From NCBI GenBank assembly GCA_963757065.1, contig CAVWQC010000007.1:124001-188000 (forward strand): DNA of 64,000 bases. The letters run 5' to 3'. Position 1 is the stretch's first letter. Every line of letters begins with the position of its first letter. Positions 30,119 to 39,082 of the stretch are shown here, piece after piece. The notes under the pieces were generated by a model, which was given only the letters and a program-made list of their open reading frames with translations, made no database searches and was not told the origin of the DNA. This DNA comes from PNON01 sp963757065 (GTDB lineage Bacteria > Chloroflexota > Anaerolineae > Anaerolineales > Anaerolineaceae). The translations under genes were made by a program, and so were the position numbers.

Positions 30119-30493
30119 TTAGTCAATTATTTTCCAGAAAGAATCCTTTCGAGCGATTTTGCCATGATCAAACTCCAACAGATCTAGTCCTCTAACTTCA
30201 ATGTATTGACCAGACAAAGAAGTACCTGTTAGTGTCCATTCGGAGACTCCGAAATTGTCGCCTACCCAATGACGGTCATCGCCGTAATGCACATCCGGAA
30301 TTCCCTCAAATCGCTTTGCCAGGCCCACCCGAATCTCATTCTTTCCGACGTATCGGTCGCCACGAGGTTTTGCACCTCTCGGCATGTAAAAGACACAATC
30401 ATCTGCAAAATATTCCATAATGGAATTGAGATCATGACAATTGAACGCTTCCAGGAAACCCTTCAATAATTCATAGGACACATTCTCGGACAT
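30119..30493 (-). CDS. SnoaL-like/NTF2-fold protein
   Basis: 124 aa. Starts at ATG 30493, six bases after GGAGG. The NTF2-fold cues are LLKGFLEAFNCHDLNSIMEYFADDCVFYMPRGA, HYGDDRHWVGDNFGVSEWTLTG and LDLLEFDHGKIARKDSFWK. Such proteins are small enzymes or ligand-binding pockets; the function is unknown. Confidence 0.8.
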   Translation of the reverse strand: MSENVSYELLKGFLEAFNCHDLNSIMEYFADDCVFYMPRGAKPRGDRYVGKNEIRVGLAKRFEGIPDVHYGDDRHWVGDNFGVSEWTLTGTSLSGQYIEVRGLDLLEFDHGKIARKDSFWKIID

Positions 30494-30769
30494 AAGCAAC
30501 CTCCATGATCGTTACCTGCTTGAGAGAGCTTGATCTGATTCTAACTCACAACAAATATATTCTGACACTTGATATACACTAATGTTGCATCAGGTAAAAA
30601 ATACACTGTCCATTTTCGGTGAATAATCTATAAATTCCTTAGATTCAAGACTTAATTTGCAGCTTATATTTATTCCCATACATATGACTCGGTCTATTTC
30701 GGGAATGCTAACTCGGTCTGCATCGACTTTAATGAATTATTAGGCCGATTTCCCACGATCTCAAATAGG

Positions 30770-31114
30770 CTACAACTGCCAGAAGCCATGATCATTGCCG
30801 CCTTGAAGATAAATAGCGAATGTGCCATACCCGGGGATTTCCATAGGTGGAACAGCGATCTCGCCACCTGCTTGTACCGCTGACGCAAGGGCAGCATCAA
30901 TGTCAGCCACAAGCCAGTAAGGCCGCACCACTGGATCCTCAGTCTCGCGCAACGGTGATCGGACTCCCAGGATCCCCCCACCTGCTAACGTGGCTGTGCG
31001 TGCTTCGCCAAGTCCAGGTACCGGTTCACCGAACTGCACTTTGAGTGCTGCGGTGTATGCGGTACAAACTGCATCAACTTCTCTGGTCACGATCTCAAGA
31101 TATTGAACATTCAT
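30770..31114 (-). CDS. VOC-family protein (glyoxalase/bleomycin-resistance fold)
   Basis: 114 aa. MNVQYLEIVTREVDAVCTAYTAALKVQFGEP and ADIDAALASAVQAGGEIAVPPMEIPGYGTFAIYLQGGNDHGFWQL are a single VOC module pair. Metal-binding residues of true glyoxalases are not all obvious, so the activity is uncertain. Confidence 0.82.
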   Translation of the reverse strand: MNVQYLEIVTREVDAVCTAYTAALKVQFGEPVPGLGEARTATLAGGGILGVRSPLRETEDPVVRPYWLVADIDAALASAVQAGGEIAVPPMEIPGYGTFAIYLQGGNDHGFWQL

Positions 31115-31342
31115 GATGACTCCACTTTTACAGGTTATTGATAATTTGGACTAACTGTCTGTATTATTGGTTCTGAGGTGTGCTTTGATTTAGTTTGGGA
31201 GTGTTAAGTAAAATGGCATGAAACCAGAATAATGAAGGAAAATGCTGATGAATCCCCTGCACCAAGCGCCTGAATTGTTTGCCCGTTTTCTATATTTTCA
31301 ATCCAGTACAAACCACATACCCCTTTGCTGATTTCGCAACAT

Positions 31343-31945
31343 TTAGACCCTAAGCGAACCCCGGAATCCCCTGGTACTATACCAGGTGGGTGCACTGCTA
31401 TGAAACTTAAAGACATGGTTATAGCGGCGATCACCAAAGATGGCTCCACCGAGTTTTCTAATGTCAGCAGGTGTTTTCAGCCAACTCTCTGTCTTCGTAT
31501 CGAAATTTCCAAGTTTCTGCAGCTCTCGATATTGTTCTTCGGTTAACAGCTCAATACCCATGGAAGTCGCGAAATCAATCACATTACCTCCAGGTGCTTC
31601 TCGTTTATCTGCTGCTTCACGATCGTAACAAACCTTTCTGCGGCCAATAGGACTTTCTGGTGAACAATCATAAAAAATAAATTCGCCTGTTATTTGATCA
31701 AAACCGACAACATCCGGTTCTCCGCCCGTAATTTCCATTGCATTAAGTGAAAAGAGTTTCTCGGGTTGGGCAACAAGTTTTGACTTTATTTTGAGCCATT
31801 CAAGTCCATTGTGGCGGTTCATGTTTTTCTCAAAACGGACCTGCAATGTTTTAAGTAAATCTTCACCTTGTTCTGGTGAAAAATCCAAATTTATCACTAC
31901 TTTTTCAATAGGTTGACCATTACCTTTAGTGGTTTTTTTTGCCAT
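31343..31945 (-). CDS. DUF4256 domain protein
   Basis: 200 aa from ATG 31945 (GGAGG upstream; an earlier in-frame start lacks a site). DUF4256 landmarks: LLKTLQVRFEKNMNRHNGLEW, ALEITGGEPDVVG-type segment, RRKVCYDREAADKR and the end IFGDRRYNHVFKFHSSAPTWY. Unknown function; widespread among small accessory genes. Confidence 0.85.
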   Translation of the reverse strand: MAKKTTKGNGQPIEKVVINLDFSPEQGEDLLKTLQVRFEKNMNRHNGLEWLKIKSKLVAQPEKLFSLNAMEITGGEPDVVGFDQITGEFIFYDCSPESPIGRRKVCYDREAADKREAPGGNVIDFATSMGIELLTEEQYRELQKLGNFDTKTESWLKTPADIRKLGGAIFGDRRYNHVFKFHSSAPTWYSTRGFRGSLRV

Positions 31946-32039
31946 GAATTTCCTCCATTTGATGCTATTCAAAGTATTCATACAATTAAACCATTACATT
32001 AATATTTGGGTATTAATAGATTAAATGTTTACAATTATT

Positions 32040-32819
32040 TCACAGGAAGAATTCTTCCAATACCGGTGCGAGGACATTAGGGCTTACACCGTGTGTCTGG
32101 TGAGCAAGAGTACGAAGCTGCGCCAGCGGAATTACTTCGCTAACTTTAATCGCTGCATCACGCATAAACGGTGCTCCGGCACCACCGTGCATAACAAGTG
32201 TCGGAATGGTAATATGAGATAAGCGATCGGCAGGCAGAGCATGCCCTTCACCCAGAACTTCGCTGTCATACGCCAAAGTTGGAGCTAATTTTACTAATCC
32301 TTTCCACATCGACATGCGCTTCATGGCTTGAATCTGTTTGTCAGATACTCCCACAGACTGGACAAACAAAGCGACAGCGTCGTCTTTACGTCCATCCGCG
32401 AGGAACATCTTGAGCGCTTTATAATACTCCTTGGCGGCATTGCGCGCATCGTTGTCATTAGTATAAGGCACTTCATAAATTGCCAGTTTCCCAATCTTTT
32501 TGGGAAGTATCATTGCAGCCTCCAATGCGAGGGCGGCACCAGAAGAATGACCATAAATGTAAACTGGTTCTCCAACCGCATCGATCAACGCAGCAATATC
32601 TTCAACTTCACACTGAGGTGAATATGGCGCAGTGTCTGTACTATTACCGCGCCCACGCCGGTCATAGGTTATGATGGTGAATCGAGCCGATAGCAATTTT
32701 GCTAATTTGGTTCCAGACTTTCTTGAATTTAGAGCTCCAAGAACCAATATCAGCACGGGTCCATTACCTGTCTTGTCGTATGCGATGATTGTGCCGTCTT
32801 TTGATGTTACTTTTCCCAT
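32040..32819 (-). CDS. Alpha/beta-fold hydrolase
   Basis: 259 aa. Nucleophile motif GHSSGA (YIYGHSSGAALALEAA), the early oxyanion region LVLGALNSRKSG and a late acid/His region (TIPTLVMHGGAGAPFM, HQTHGVSP) fit a proline-iminopeptidase/esterase-like enzyme. ATG 32819 follows AAGGA. Substrate unknown. Confidence 0.85.
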   Translation of the reverse strand: MGKVTSKDGTIIAYDKTGNGPVLILVLGALNSRKSGTKLAKLLSARFTIITYDRRGRGNSTDTAPYSPQCEVEDIAALIDAVGEPVYIYGHSSGAALALEAAMILPKKIGKLAIYEVPYTNDNDARNAAKEYYKALKMFLADGRKDDAVALFVQSVGVSDKQIQAMKRMSMWKGLVKLAPTLAYDSEVLGEGHALPADRLSHITIPTLVMHGGAGAPFMRDAAIKVSEVIPLAQLRTLAHQTHGVSPNVLAPVLEEFFL

Positions 32820-32992
32820 GTAATGTTCCTTTACGGTTAAATTCTCCTTAGTATATATTTGATCAGACACTTTGTTTTGTCAGGATAATAAAACTTGATC
32901 CTGGTGAAACTGCCCAATGGTTCGTGTCATGCTCCACCAGGACAAATGCTGAATCCGTGAAAGTACGGACGAATGTGGGTACTTTCGCGATA

Positions 32993-33277
32993 CTATGATT
33001 TCTTTTTCCCGTCCAACTTCAAGACATTCACCTCATCTCGATGGACACCGTCTGACCCGACATGTTTATCCCCGATCTCTGCGCCATTCTTGATGACATA
33101 AACAATCGCCATGGCATGACCACGGCCTAGACCGTATTCTTCATTAAGCCATGCGATGATGTCCCCAGCCTTTGTCTTCGGGTTGTCAAAGCCCTTTTCT
33201 TTTGCCTGGGCTATAAGATCATTAGGTGTTTTGCCGGTTTTTTCTTCGATATTATCCAGATATGCTTGAAAAGACAT
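32993..33277 (-). CDS. DUF4287 protein
   Basis: 94 aa with YLDNIEEKTGKTPNDLIAQAKEKGF and WLNEEYGLGRGHAMAIVYVIKNG, the conserved DUF4287 pattern. AGGAG precedes the ATG. Function unknown. Confidence 0.85.
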   Translation of the reverse strand: MSFQAYLDNIEEKTGKTPNDLIAQAKEKGFDNPKTKAGDIIAWLNEEYGLGRGHAMAIVYVIKNGAEIGDKHVGSDGVHRDEVNVLKLDGKKKS

Positions 33278-33351
33278 GGTATAGCTCCTTATTATTGGTT
33301 AATACATAACGAAACCAACCACCTATTAATTTATCCAGACTCATGATCCAC

Positions 33352-33471
33352 TGCAATCATGTCGTATAACCCCGGATAAGGATATATCCAGGATTACATC
33401 CATCCAGCCTAGAGCGTTTAGGATAGTTGAGGAGGTAGTGCTAAATGGAAATGGTGCGTTCGCAATGCACC
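33352..33471 (-). repeat. R repeat copy R8 with closing hairpin
   Basis: GGATTACATCCA...GAGCG resembles the R middle block. GTTGAGGAGG..ATGGAAATGGTGCGTT and the hairpin GGTGCGTT-CGC-AATGCACC at 33453-33471 match the right end of R3, R5 and R6. It sits 11 bp downstream of the minus-strand lipoprotein gene 33482. Confidence 0.55.
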
Positions 33472-33481
33472 ATACCGGCTG

Positions 33482-34324
33482 TTATGGTACTAAGGTGGGT
33501 GGAGCGTTGCTGTCCGGCGTGGGACCGATCCAGGTGGGGCTGCTGACCGGCGCGGGTACATCGTCCTGGGTGGGAGCACTGACCGGTGCAGAGTCTTCTA
33601 ACTTAGCGGGTGACAACACCGCACGGGTAACTTCTTTGGCTTTTTCCACCATTTTGGCAATGTCCATTCCGGTTTCTGCATAAGCAAAGGAATAGAAATT
33701 ATCACCAGACACGATCGCCACGGCGCCAATTTGAAAACCGGTGGGTGTGAGATAGGTATAGGCGTTGGGTCCGAACTCCGGCACGGGCTCGATTTTCCCT
33801 CCACACTTCCCCTGCAACTGTATATCCATTTGGAGTAATTCCAGCACCGATTTGCTCATCAGCGCTTCGACCTCTGGGGGAAACGGGGTGGCTGTGCTTG
33901 TGCCACCGGAATAACCGACCGAACAGCCTTTTTGATACTGTGCAATTTCATTGAGAAAGTTCTTCTTCGCCTGGTCACCCATGGTGATCGTGACATAGAT
34001 GCCCTTCCCTGTGCTGGTGAAGAAGGTACACACTGAATATCCTGGAGCATTGACAGGTGTGGGTGGATTGACGGTTTCGCCCAATATCTTGCCAGCGCTT
34101 GCCGCATCGAGCAATTTGCACGCATCCGTCTCTGTTAATGCCGTTGCAGGTGCGGCCTCTGCTGTTGCGGGTGCGACTTCTGCTGTTGCAGGTGCGGTTT
34201 CTGCCGTTGTCAGGGTAGGCGTGGATGCCTCAGGAGTAATAATGCCTGGCTTTGCTGTAGGCAGACTGCACGCCAGGGATGCCAATATTAGAGCACATAA
34301 AAGAAGATTGATCTTGGTTTTCAT
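33482..34324 (-). CDS. Lipoprotein with short tandem Ala/Thr/Glu/Pro repeats
   Basis: 280 aa. Lipobox LASLACSL at about residue 19. It then carries repeats of APATAE near residues 42-60. A globular domain starts with TDACKLLDAASAGKILGE, recalling exported ligand-binding modules. C-terminal tail Pro-rich. AAGGAGG precedes the ATG. Confidence 0.75.
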   Translation of the reverse strand: MKTKINLLLCALILASLACSLPTAKPGIITPEASTPTLTTAETAPATAEVAPATAEAAPATALTETDACKLLDAASAGKILGETVNPPTPVNAPGYSVCTFFTSTGKGIYVTITMGDQAKKNFLNEIAQYQKGCSVGYSGGTSTATPFPPEVEALMSKSVLELLQMDIQLQGKCGGKIEPVPEFGPNAYTYLTPTGFQIGAVAIVSGDNFYSFAYAETGMDIAKMVEKAKEVTRAVLSPAKLEDSAPVSAPTQDDVPAPVSSPTWIGPTPDSNAPPTLVP

Positions 34325-34329
34325 TTTCC

Positions 34330-34530
34330 CTCCTTACGGGATTCCCCTTCCGGGGCATAGCGATTGGACAAGCATGGCCACTGCTTTGGAGCAGGAAAGT
34401 AGTGCATAATATGTATCTTAAGTATAGCAAATGGCTGCCCTTAATGCATCCTGCCTGGATGTTCGTAGCTGCAATTAACCCTTGCAATATTTACCATCCA
34501 GATGGATCTTGTGGGTGACCACCACATTAC
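34330..34530 (-). repeat. R repeat copy R2
   Basis: Contains the R blocks in order: CTTACGGGATTCCCCTTCCGG, TTTGGAGCAGGAAAGTAGTGCAT, TATCTTAAGTATAGCAAATGG, CTGC..TTAATGCATCC-GCCTGGA, AATTAACCCTTGC and a DUF35-like core CATCCAGATGGATCTTG then GGGTGACCA. It lies between the minus-strand HEAT gene and the lipoprotein gene. Confidence 0.8.
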
Positions 34531-34622
34531 ATTCAATCCGCGCCAGAAACAGACCTTTCCCATCTGCTCGGGGACTCACAACGGAGGTTATGCACAGATA
34601 ACATAAGAGCGGATGGAGTTAA

Positions 34623-35270
34623 TTATTTCTCTCTTTTGTGGATATTGACAATAGCTTCTTTGGCTACATCACCAAGGGTTCGTCCATAATTTTCTATCAT
34701 GGTTCTATCCATCTCTGCGATTTGCTTCAGCGCAGGCAAGGCTCTATTGTCGCCAAGATCCCCTAATGCAAGAATCGCCGATTCTCTGACAGAACTATCC
34801 TCATCATCCAACGCAGTCATGAGTGTCTCATAGTATTTTGACAAACCAGCATACCCAAGTGCGCCGACTGACCAGGCACGTTCAAAAACCAGGTTGGATC
34901 GTGTAAATGGAAGAAGTAAATCAATGAATGAAGGGTTGCCAATTTTACCTATAACGTGCATCGCAGAAATGCGCACATTTGGATTACTGTGGTGTAACGC
35001 ATTCTCCAATTCTGAAAGCGCCGGCGTTCCAATACTAACAAGAACATTCAGTAACTTGAGCCATCTATTCACGGCATGTATCGATTCATCCCAATCCGGA
35101 TCATTGCTGCTCACTCCATTGATACAAATAGGTGCATAAGGAGTATCCAGAGTTAAGATAATCTCTTTAGCGGCGGGCACGCCAGTTTTGACCAGGCTAT
35201 TAATGGCACGTTTTCGAACCCATGGAAAAAGACTACTCAAATCGCTGATTTGGCCACGGATGCTTTTCAT
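34623..35270 (-). CDS. HEAT-repeat protein
   Basis: 215 aa of short helical repeats, e.g. NALHHSNPNVRISAMHVIGKIG and ALDDEDSSVRESAILALGDLGDNRALPAL, as in PBS-lyase-type HEAT repeats. Such scaffolds bind proteins; no partner is evident. AGGAG precedes the ATG. Confidence 0.85.
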   Translation of the reverse strand: MKSIRGQISDLSSLFPWVRKRAINSLVKTGVPAAKEIILTLDTPYAPICINGVSSNDPDWDESIHAVNRWLKLLNVLVSIGTPALSELENALHHSNPNVRISAMHVIGKIGNPSFIDLLLPFTRSNLVFERAWSVGALGYAGLSKYYETLMTALDDEDSSVRESAILALGDLGDNRALPALKQIAEMDRTMIENYGRTLGDVAKEAIVNIHKREK

Positions 35271-35389
35271 TCTTTCTCCTATATTTCTTTGCTGCCTATT
35301 TCGAGAAGATGAACCTGTGCCACCACCGCCTCCCGAGTGGATCTTGGATGCAATTCAAGAGGTATGCAGATTCTATTTATCAGTACCTG

Positions 35390-36179
35390 TCAGACAGGAT
35401 ACCCTAAAAGATATGTGAAGACGAACACAGGTGTCCCGGTTGAGGCTTGACCCGCCTCCCAAAAATACTCTTTAGAATTGAGCAGTTGAAACCATTTCAT
35501 TTAGTTCCTCGACCGAATATACCCTTAATAATGACACGACCCCATCCCAACAGGTTGCCAGTGGAACTATAGGAACGAGATAGGTGAAGAAGAAGCGAGG
35601 CAGTGTGCGCGGCTTCATGAAAGGAGTAAGGAGGAGATAACTGATCAATGTAATGAAGGGGGACAAGAGCAGAAGAACAAAACCAAAAGGAGGTTTAAGG
35701 CTGGCTTCAAATATTCCCAGTGCAGCCTTGTTATCGTATGCATCCTGCAGGATAGACATGGCCATGTCTGGCTTGAAATGATGAAAACCCTCAAATAGAG
35801 TGCGCATACCTTTCAAATGAGATGGGACTCTCGTCGCATCCACCGGTTCAGACAGATATTCAATTCCTTGACGTGATCCTTCCGGCCATTTGAGAAGAGC
35901 TTCGGGATTCGGATATTTATCGGTGAGCCTGATATTCACAGTAAGTCCTGCCTGACCAAGCTGCTCCTTTAAACGCAGCCAGGGACCGGCTCCACCTGAA
36001 CACAAATCCACGATATCTGACGTTTCAGCAGATTGCAATGCTCTCACAAAAAGCGGGACCAAGTTCTTGTGACCGGAGCCGAGGCTGGCCGCAAACTGCA
36101 AATAGTCAGTTTGATACCGCCGAAAAATCTGTGGATACCAGGACAAATCTGTAAATTCGAACAATTGAATTCGTTTCAC
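35390..36179 (-). CDS. SAM-dependent methyltransferase-like membrane-associated protein (one frameshift)
   Basis: GTG 36179 follows GGAGGG. The motif DIVDLCSGGAGPWLRL is a SAM-binding glycine loop; a second conserved acid follows in IRLTDKYPN. Two membrane segments (FGFVLLLLSPFITLISYLLL and TYLVPIVPLATCW) follow. The C-terminus (KEYFWEAGQASTGTPVFVF) lies in a second frame after a shift near 35467-35478, ending at 35390. About 262 aa when joined. Substrate unknown. Confidence 0.65.
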
Positions 36180-36233
36180 TTTCCCTCCGAGTTCATCTTA
36201 TCGAATAACCTGTTGCCTACCGATTTATAACAA

Positions 36234-36274
36234 CATTGCCATACGGGCGAATCCTGCGGGTGTACATCATGACC
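36234..36274 (-). repeat. DUF35 3'-end core relic
   Basis: CATTGCCATACGGGCG then TCCTGCGGGTG then CAT and ACC. Aligned by eye to 60581-60621, about 30 of 41 bases match. It lies downstream of the minus-strand lipoprotein gene 36416, as the other copies do. Confidence 0.55.
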
Positions 36275-36415
36275 TGTTAAGTACCCTCACTCATTCTTAC
36301 CTTGCTCTTCCTCCTCCGTCAAAATTGGTTCAACTAAAACCTGGCATGAATTGGGAATGACTAAAACAATTGACAAATAAGCAGCCTTATTGCATAAATT
36401 ATACACAATCGGGAA

Positions 36416-37114
36416 TTATTGCTTTGTTGCTTTATACACAAACCCGCAGTCACTACTACCGTCCCCATTTATTTGCAGCTGATCCCCGGAGATAGTTATC
36501 TGTGCTTTCTCACATACAGATTCAAATTTCTGATGATTATTCGTAGCATCACAATTTGAGCCATCAGAAATTGTGTATGAATCATTCTCTACTGTTACAA
36601 ACCCATCGGCACCAGAAATATGTCCGCTGATGTTGGTAGTATGCCCGTTCTCCCAGCGCCAGGTACATGTTGTGCCAACAGTCTCCTTCCTGATTCTATA
36701 TATTCTGGAGCCTGAAACTGTTCCGTCTTCTGTAACTTTTAAGATAAACTCGCCTTCAACAAGTTCCCAATCAGGTGGAACTTCCAAATTTTCCCCAATA
36801 TACGTTCCAGCATATAGTGAATTAATACCTTCAGCTTCTGTAGGCCGATAACCTTCTGACATCCGAACCGATATTATATTATCGTCAGTTCTTTTTTTAC
36901 CAAAATAACATACCTCATAGACTGCGTATTCCGGGTATTCAGCCGTTTTAGGGATCTGGCCGAGTTCCCGTGCGGATTTCTCATACACAGCCTGGTCCAC
37001 AGGATAGCATTTCTCGATGACAGCTTCTTCAAGCTCACCCTGCATAAATGGAATACTACAGGCAAGCGTCACAACAATCAAAGCAAGAAGAACGAGTAGT
37101 TTTTTCATGTTCAT
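36416..37114 (-). CDS. Lipoprotein of unknown function
   Basis: 232 aa from ATG 37114 (AAGGA seven bases upstream). Lipobox VVTLACSI. Mature part with an even spread of Cys and beta-prone stretches (GTYIGENLEVPPDWELVEGEF). Unrelated in sequence to the other lipoproteins here. Confidence 0.7.
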   Translation of the reverse strand: MNMKKLLVLLALIVVTLACSIPFMQGELEEAVIEKCYPVDQAVYEKSARELGQIPKTAEYPEYAVYEVCYFGKKRTDDNIISVRMSEGYRPTEAEGINSLYAGTYIGENLEVPPDWELVEGEFILKVTEDGTVSGSRIYRIRKETVGTTCTWRWENGHTTNISGHISGADGFVTVENDSYTISDGSNCDATNNHQKFESVCEKAQITISGDQLQINGDGSSDCGFVYKATKQ

Positions 37115-37576
37115 AATAGTTTCCTTACTCATTTCTATTTCGCTCCAATTTGGGGCATTCATCCTTCTATGTGTAGCCCGCTTTGTGTTTTTTATGCTGA
37201 AAACTATTATTAATTCAGAATATTACTACACTGCAATTATGCCTGGCAATAATCATTGGGAAACTTGGAAAATCACTCATTAATAATTATTATAGGAATT
37301 TCCGTGATACATGCAACAAAAAGCATTTCACTATGGCGAGGTATGAATTTTTATTCGTTTTTACTCCATCTTCTTTACGGGATTCCACAGGGGCAATGCA
37401 TTGCGGCACAATCGATTAACTCAGACGGTAAAAATCAGCATCCTTCACCAGGATAAAATTGCAGGTGATGATATCCACTGGAGAGAGAGTAAGTGTTAAT
37501 CTGTAAGCTTCAGCCCACCCGTCAGGCAGGTATTACTTTTCAGAGCTTTGCTTATACAAATTTGCATGTTTTGGAA
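37115..37576. other. Intergenic region
   Basis: About 460 bp, no gene seen. CTTTACGGGATTCC at about 37374 matches the left end of R2, so a degraded R unit may be present; the rest is not recognisable. Confidence 0.35.
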
Positions 37577-37966
37577 TTAGAGATCTTTTGTCTCTTCAAT
37601 CCAACGCTTTACAGCTTTCTTGAAAAGATTTCGTTTGGATAAAAAATCGGAAAGGTGATAAAAGGAAATTGTGGCACGTATATTAGAGTTCCACTCTAGC
37701 AGGTCTGTATCATCTATATATATGTGTGGTGCTTTTTTGTCTTCTTTCGGTTTTGCGCCGGTGTGAAGGATAAGACCAACCCTGTCTTTCTTGTGGAGCA
37801 TAATTGTAAAACGATCATTGCCGTCATAACAAAAGGTTGGCGCATTCCACTTTATAGTCTCTGTAAGTTTTGGACACTCTTCTTTTATGGCATCAAGCAT
37901 TGCTTCTACAAGTGGTCTCCGGTCATCATCAAAATTTGTCAGGAATTCTTGATGTGTTTTTGTCAT
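37577..37966 (-). CDS. DUF1801 domain protein
   Basis: 129 aa. Core residues TETIKWNAPTFCYDGNDRFTIMLHKKDRVGLILHTGA are the DUF1801 signature. Third complete or partial member of this family in the window, but not a close copy of the others. Confidence 0.82.
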   Translation of the reverse strand: MTKTHQEFLTNFDDDRRPLVEAMLDAIKEECPKLTETIKWNAPTFCYDGNDRFTIMLHKKDRVGLILHTGAKPKEDKKAPHIYIDDTDLLEWNSNIRATISFYHLSDFLSKRNLFKKAVKRWIEETKDL

Positions 37967-38126
37967 ATATTTTCTCGCAATATGCTGTTAGCTCATAATT
38001 ACTGGTATAAATGATGCCCTATGTACCAAACAAGTACTTTTCCGCAAAGTGGTTGGTAAGCTTCAGATAATCATTTTCTTCAGATCAATTGATGAATAGC
38101 TATAAATTGTAGACAAAAATCCACCT

Positions 38127-38501
38127 TTAGGCGCCACTGGCTGACTGCCGCAGAATCTTCTCCATTGCTTTCCCTTTGGCGAGTTCATCGATCAGCTTAT
38201 CCAGGTAGCGGATTTTTTGCATCAGCGGATCTTCGATTTCTTCCACGCGCACACCACACACTACGCCTTTAATCAGCGAGCTATTTGGATTCATGACGGG
38301 TGCTTGTGCAAAAAAGGTTTCAAAATCATTTCCTAAGTCGATTTGCCGCTGCAATTCCGCTTGATTGTAACCAGTCAACCAACAGATGATTTGGTCAACT
38401 TCAGCTTTTGTACGCTGTTTGCGTTCTGCTTTTTTTACGTAAAGCGGATAAACACTAGCAAATTTCATTGCAAAAATCCTACCAGTAGAATTGTTATTCA
38501 T
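38127..38501 (-). CDS. DUF2200 protein
   Basis: 124 aa. VYPLYVKKAERKQRTKAEVDQI, WLTGYNQAEL, FFAQAPVMNPNSSLIKGVVCGVRVEEI and IRYLDKLIDELAKGKAMEKILR are near-diagnostic for DUF2200. Unknown function; commonly mobile. Confidence 0.88.
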   Translation of the reverse strand: MNNNSTGRIFAMKFASVYPLYVKKAERKQRTKAEVDQIICWLTGYNQAELQRQIDLGNDFETFFAQAPVMNPNSSLIKGVVCGVRVEEIEDPLMQKIRYLDKLIDELAKGKAMEKILRQSASGA

Positions 38502-38659
38502 TGGTAAAAACTCCTATTAACTTATTGCTATGGAAGGAAAAGTCTGAATATTAATTATACGGGAGTTTGATATGCTGGTCTTATTCCGTATAACTTATCA
38601 TCTGGACACTGGAGTAATCACAAAGATATCTGGTGAAGGTAGAAGTTACCTGACAGAGA

Positions 38660-38705
38660 GAGGCCTGTCGGTCAAAACCGGACCCCGAAAAAACCATCAG
38701 GAGAA
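38660..38705 (-). repeat. S repeat fragment S1
   Basis: GGCCTGTCGGTCAAAACCGGACC then CCGAAAAAACCATCAGGA matches the left half of S5 (53456-53498). No other part present. Nothing else is seen between 38502 and 38796. Confidence 0.7.
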
Positions 38706-38796
38706 AGTGGAAGTGAGTTAAACATCCACGCAATATGCGCATGATGAAGCCTGAAAGCGAACAGGGTTTGATCATGGTTCACTATGTAAATATTGG

Positions 38797-39051
38797 TCAC
38801 TTAATTTTGTGTTTTGCCTGGTAAGAACGGATGGAGAGCCGCCCTCGAATTGCACTGCGCAAAAGTGATACACCACCGGACATGATTAAGAGAAGAAGTA
38901 AAGCGGAAAACAATCTCAACCACTCTCCTTGAATTGCAAACCAGACCTCTCTCACTGAGAGATACAATCCTGTTAGTAAGACAAGAGTTCCTAAACTGCC
39001 AATCAAAATTCGAAAGATTGGTCTAATGGATATCTCACGTGTCTTGAACAT
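38797..39051 (-). CDS. Small membrane protein
   Basis: 84 aa with two membrane spans (IFRILIGSLGTLVLLTGLYL and LRLFSALLLLLIMSGGVSLL) and a basic tail. No family recognised; it follows the ATP-grasp gene by 31 bp and may be co-transcribed with it. Confidence 0.6.
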   Translation of the reverse strand: MFKTREISIRPIFRILIGSLGTLVLLTGLYLSVREVWFAIQGEWLRLFSALLLLLIMSGGVSLLRSAIRGRLSIRSYQAKHKIK

Positions 39052-39082
39052 AGTATTTAATCATTCCTCCCAACGGTTTGCT

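Noticed and set aside
31204..31449. Minus-strand ORF of 81 codons overlapping the DUF4256 gene
   Set aside because: No ribosome site, no family resemblance and overlap with a well-supported gene end.
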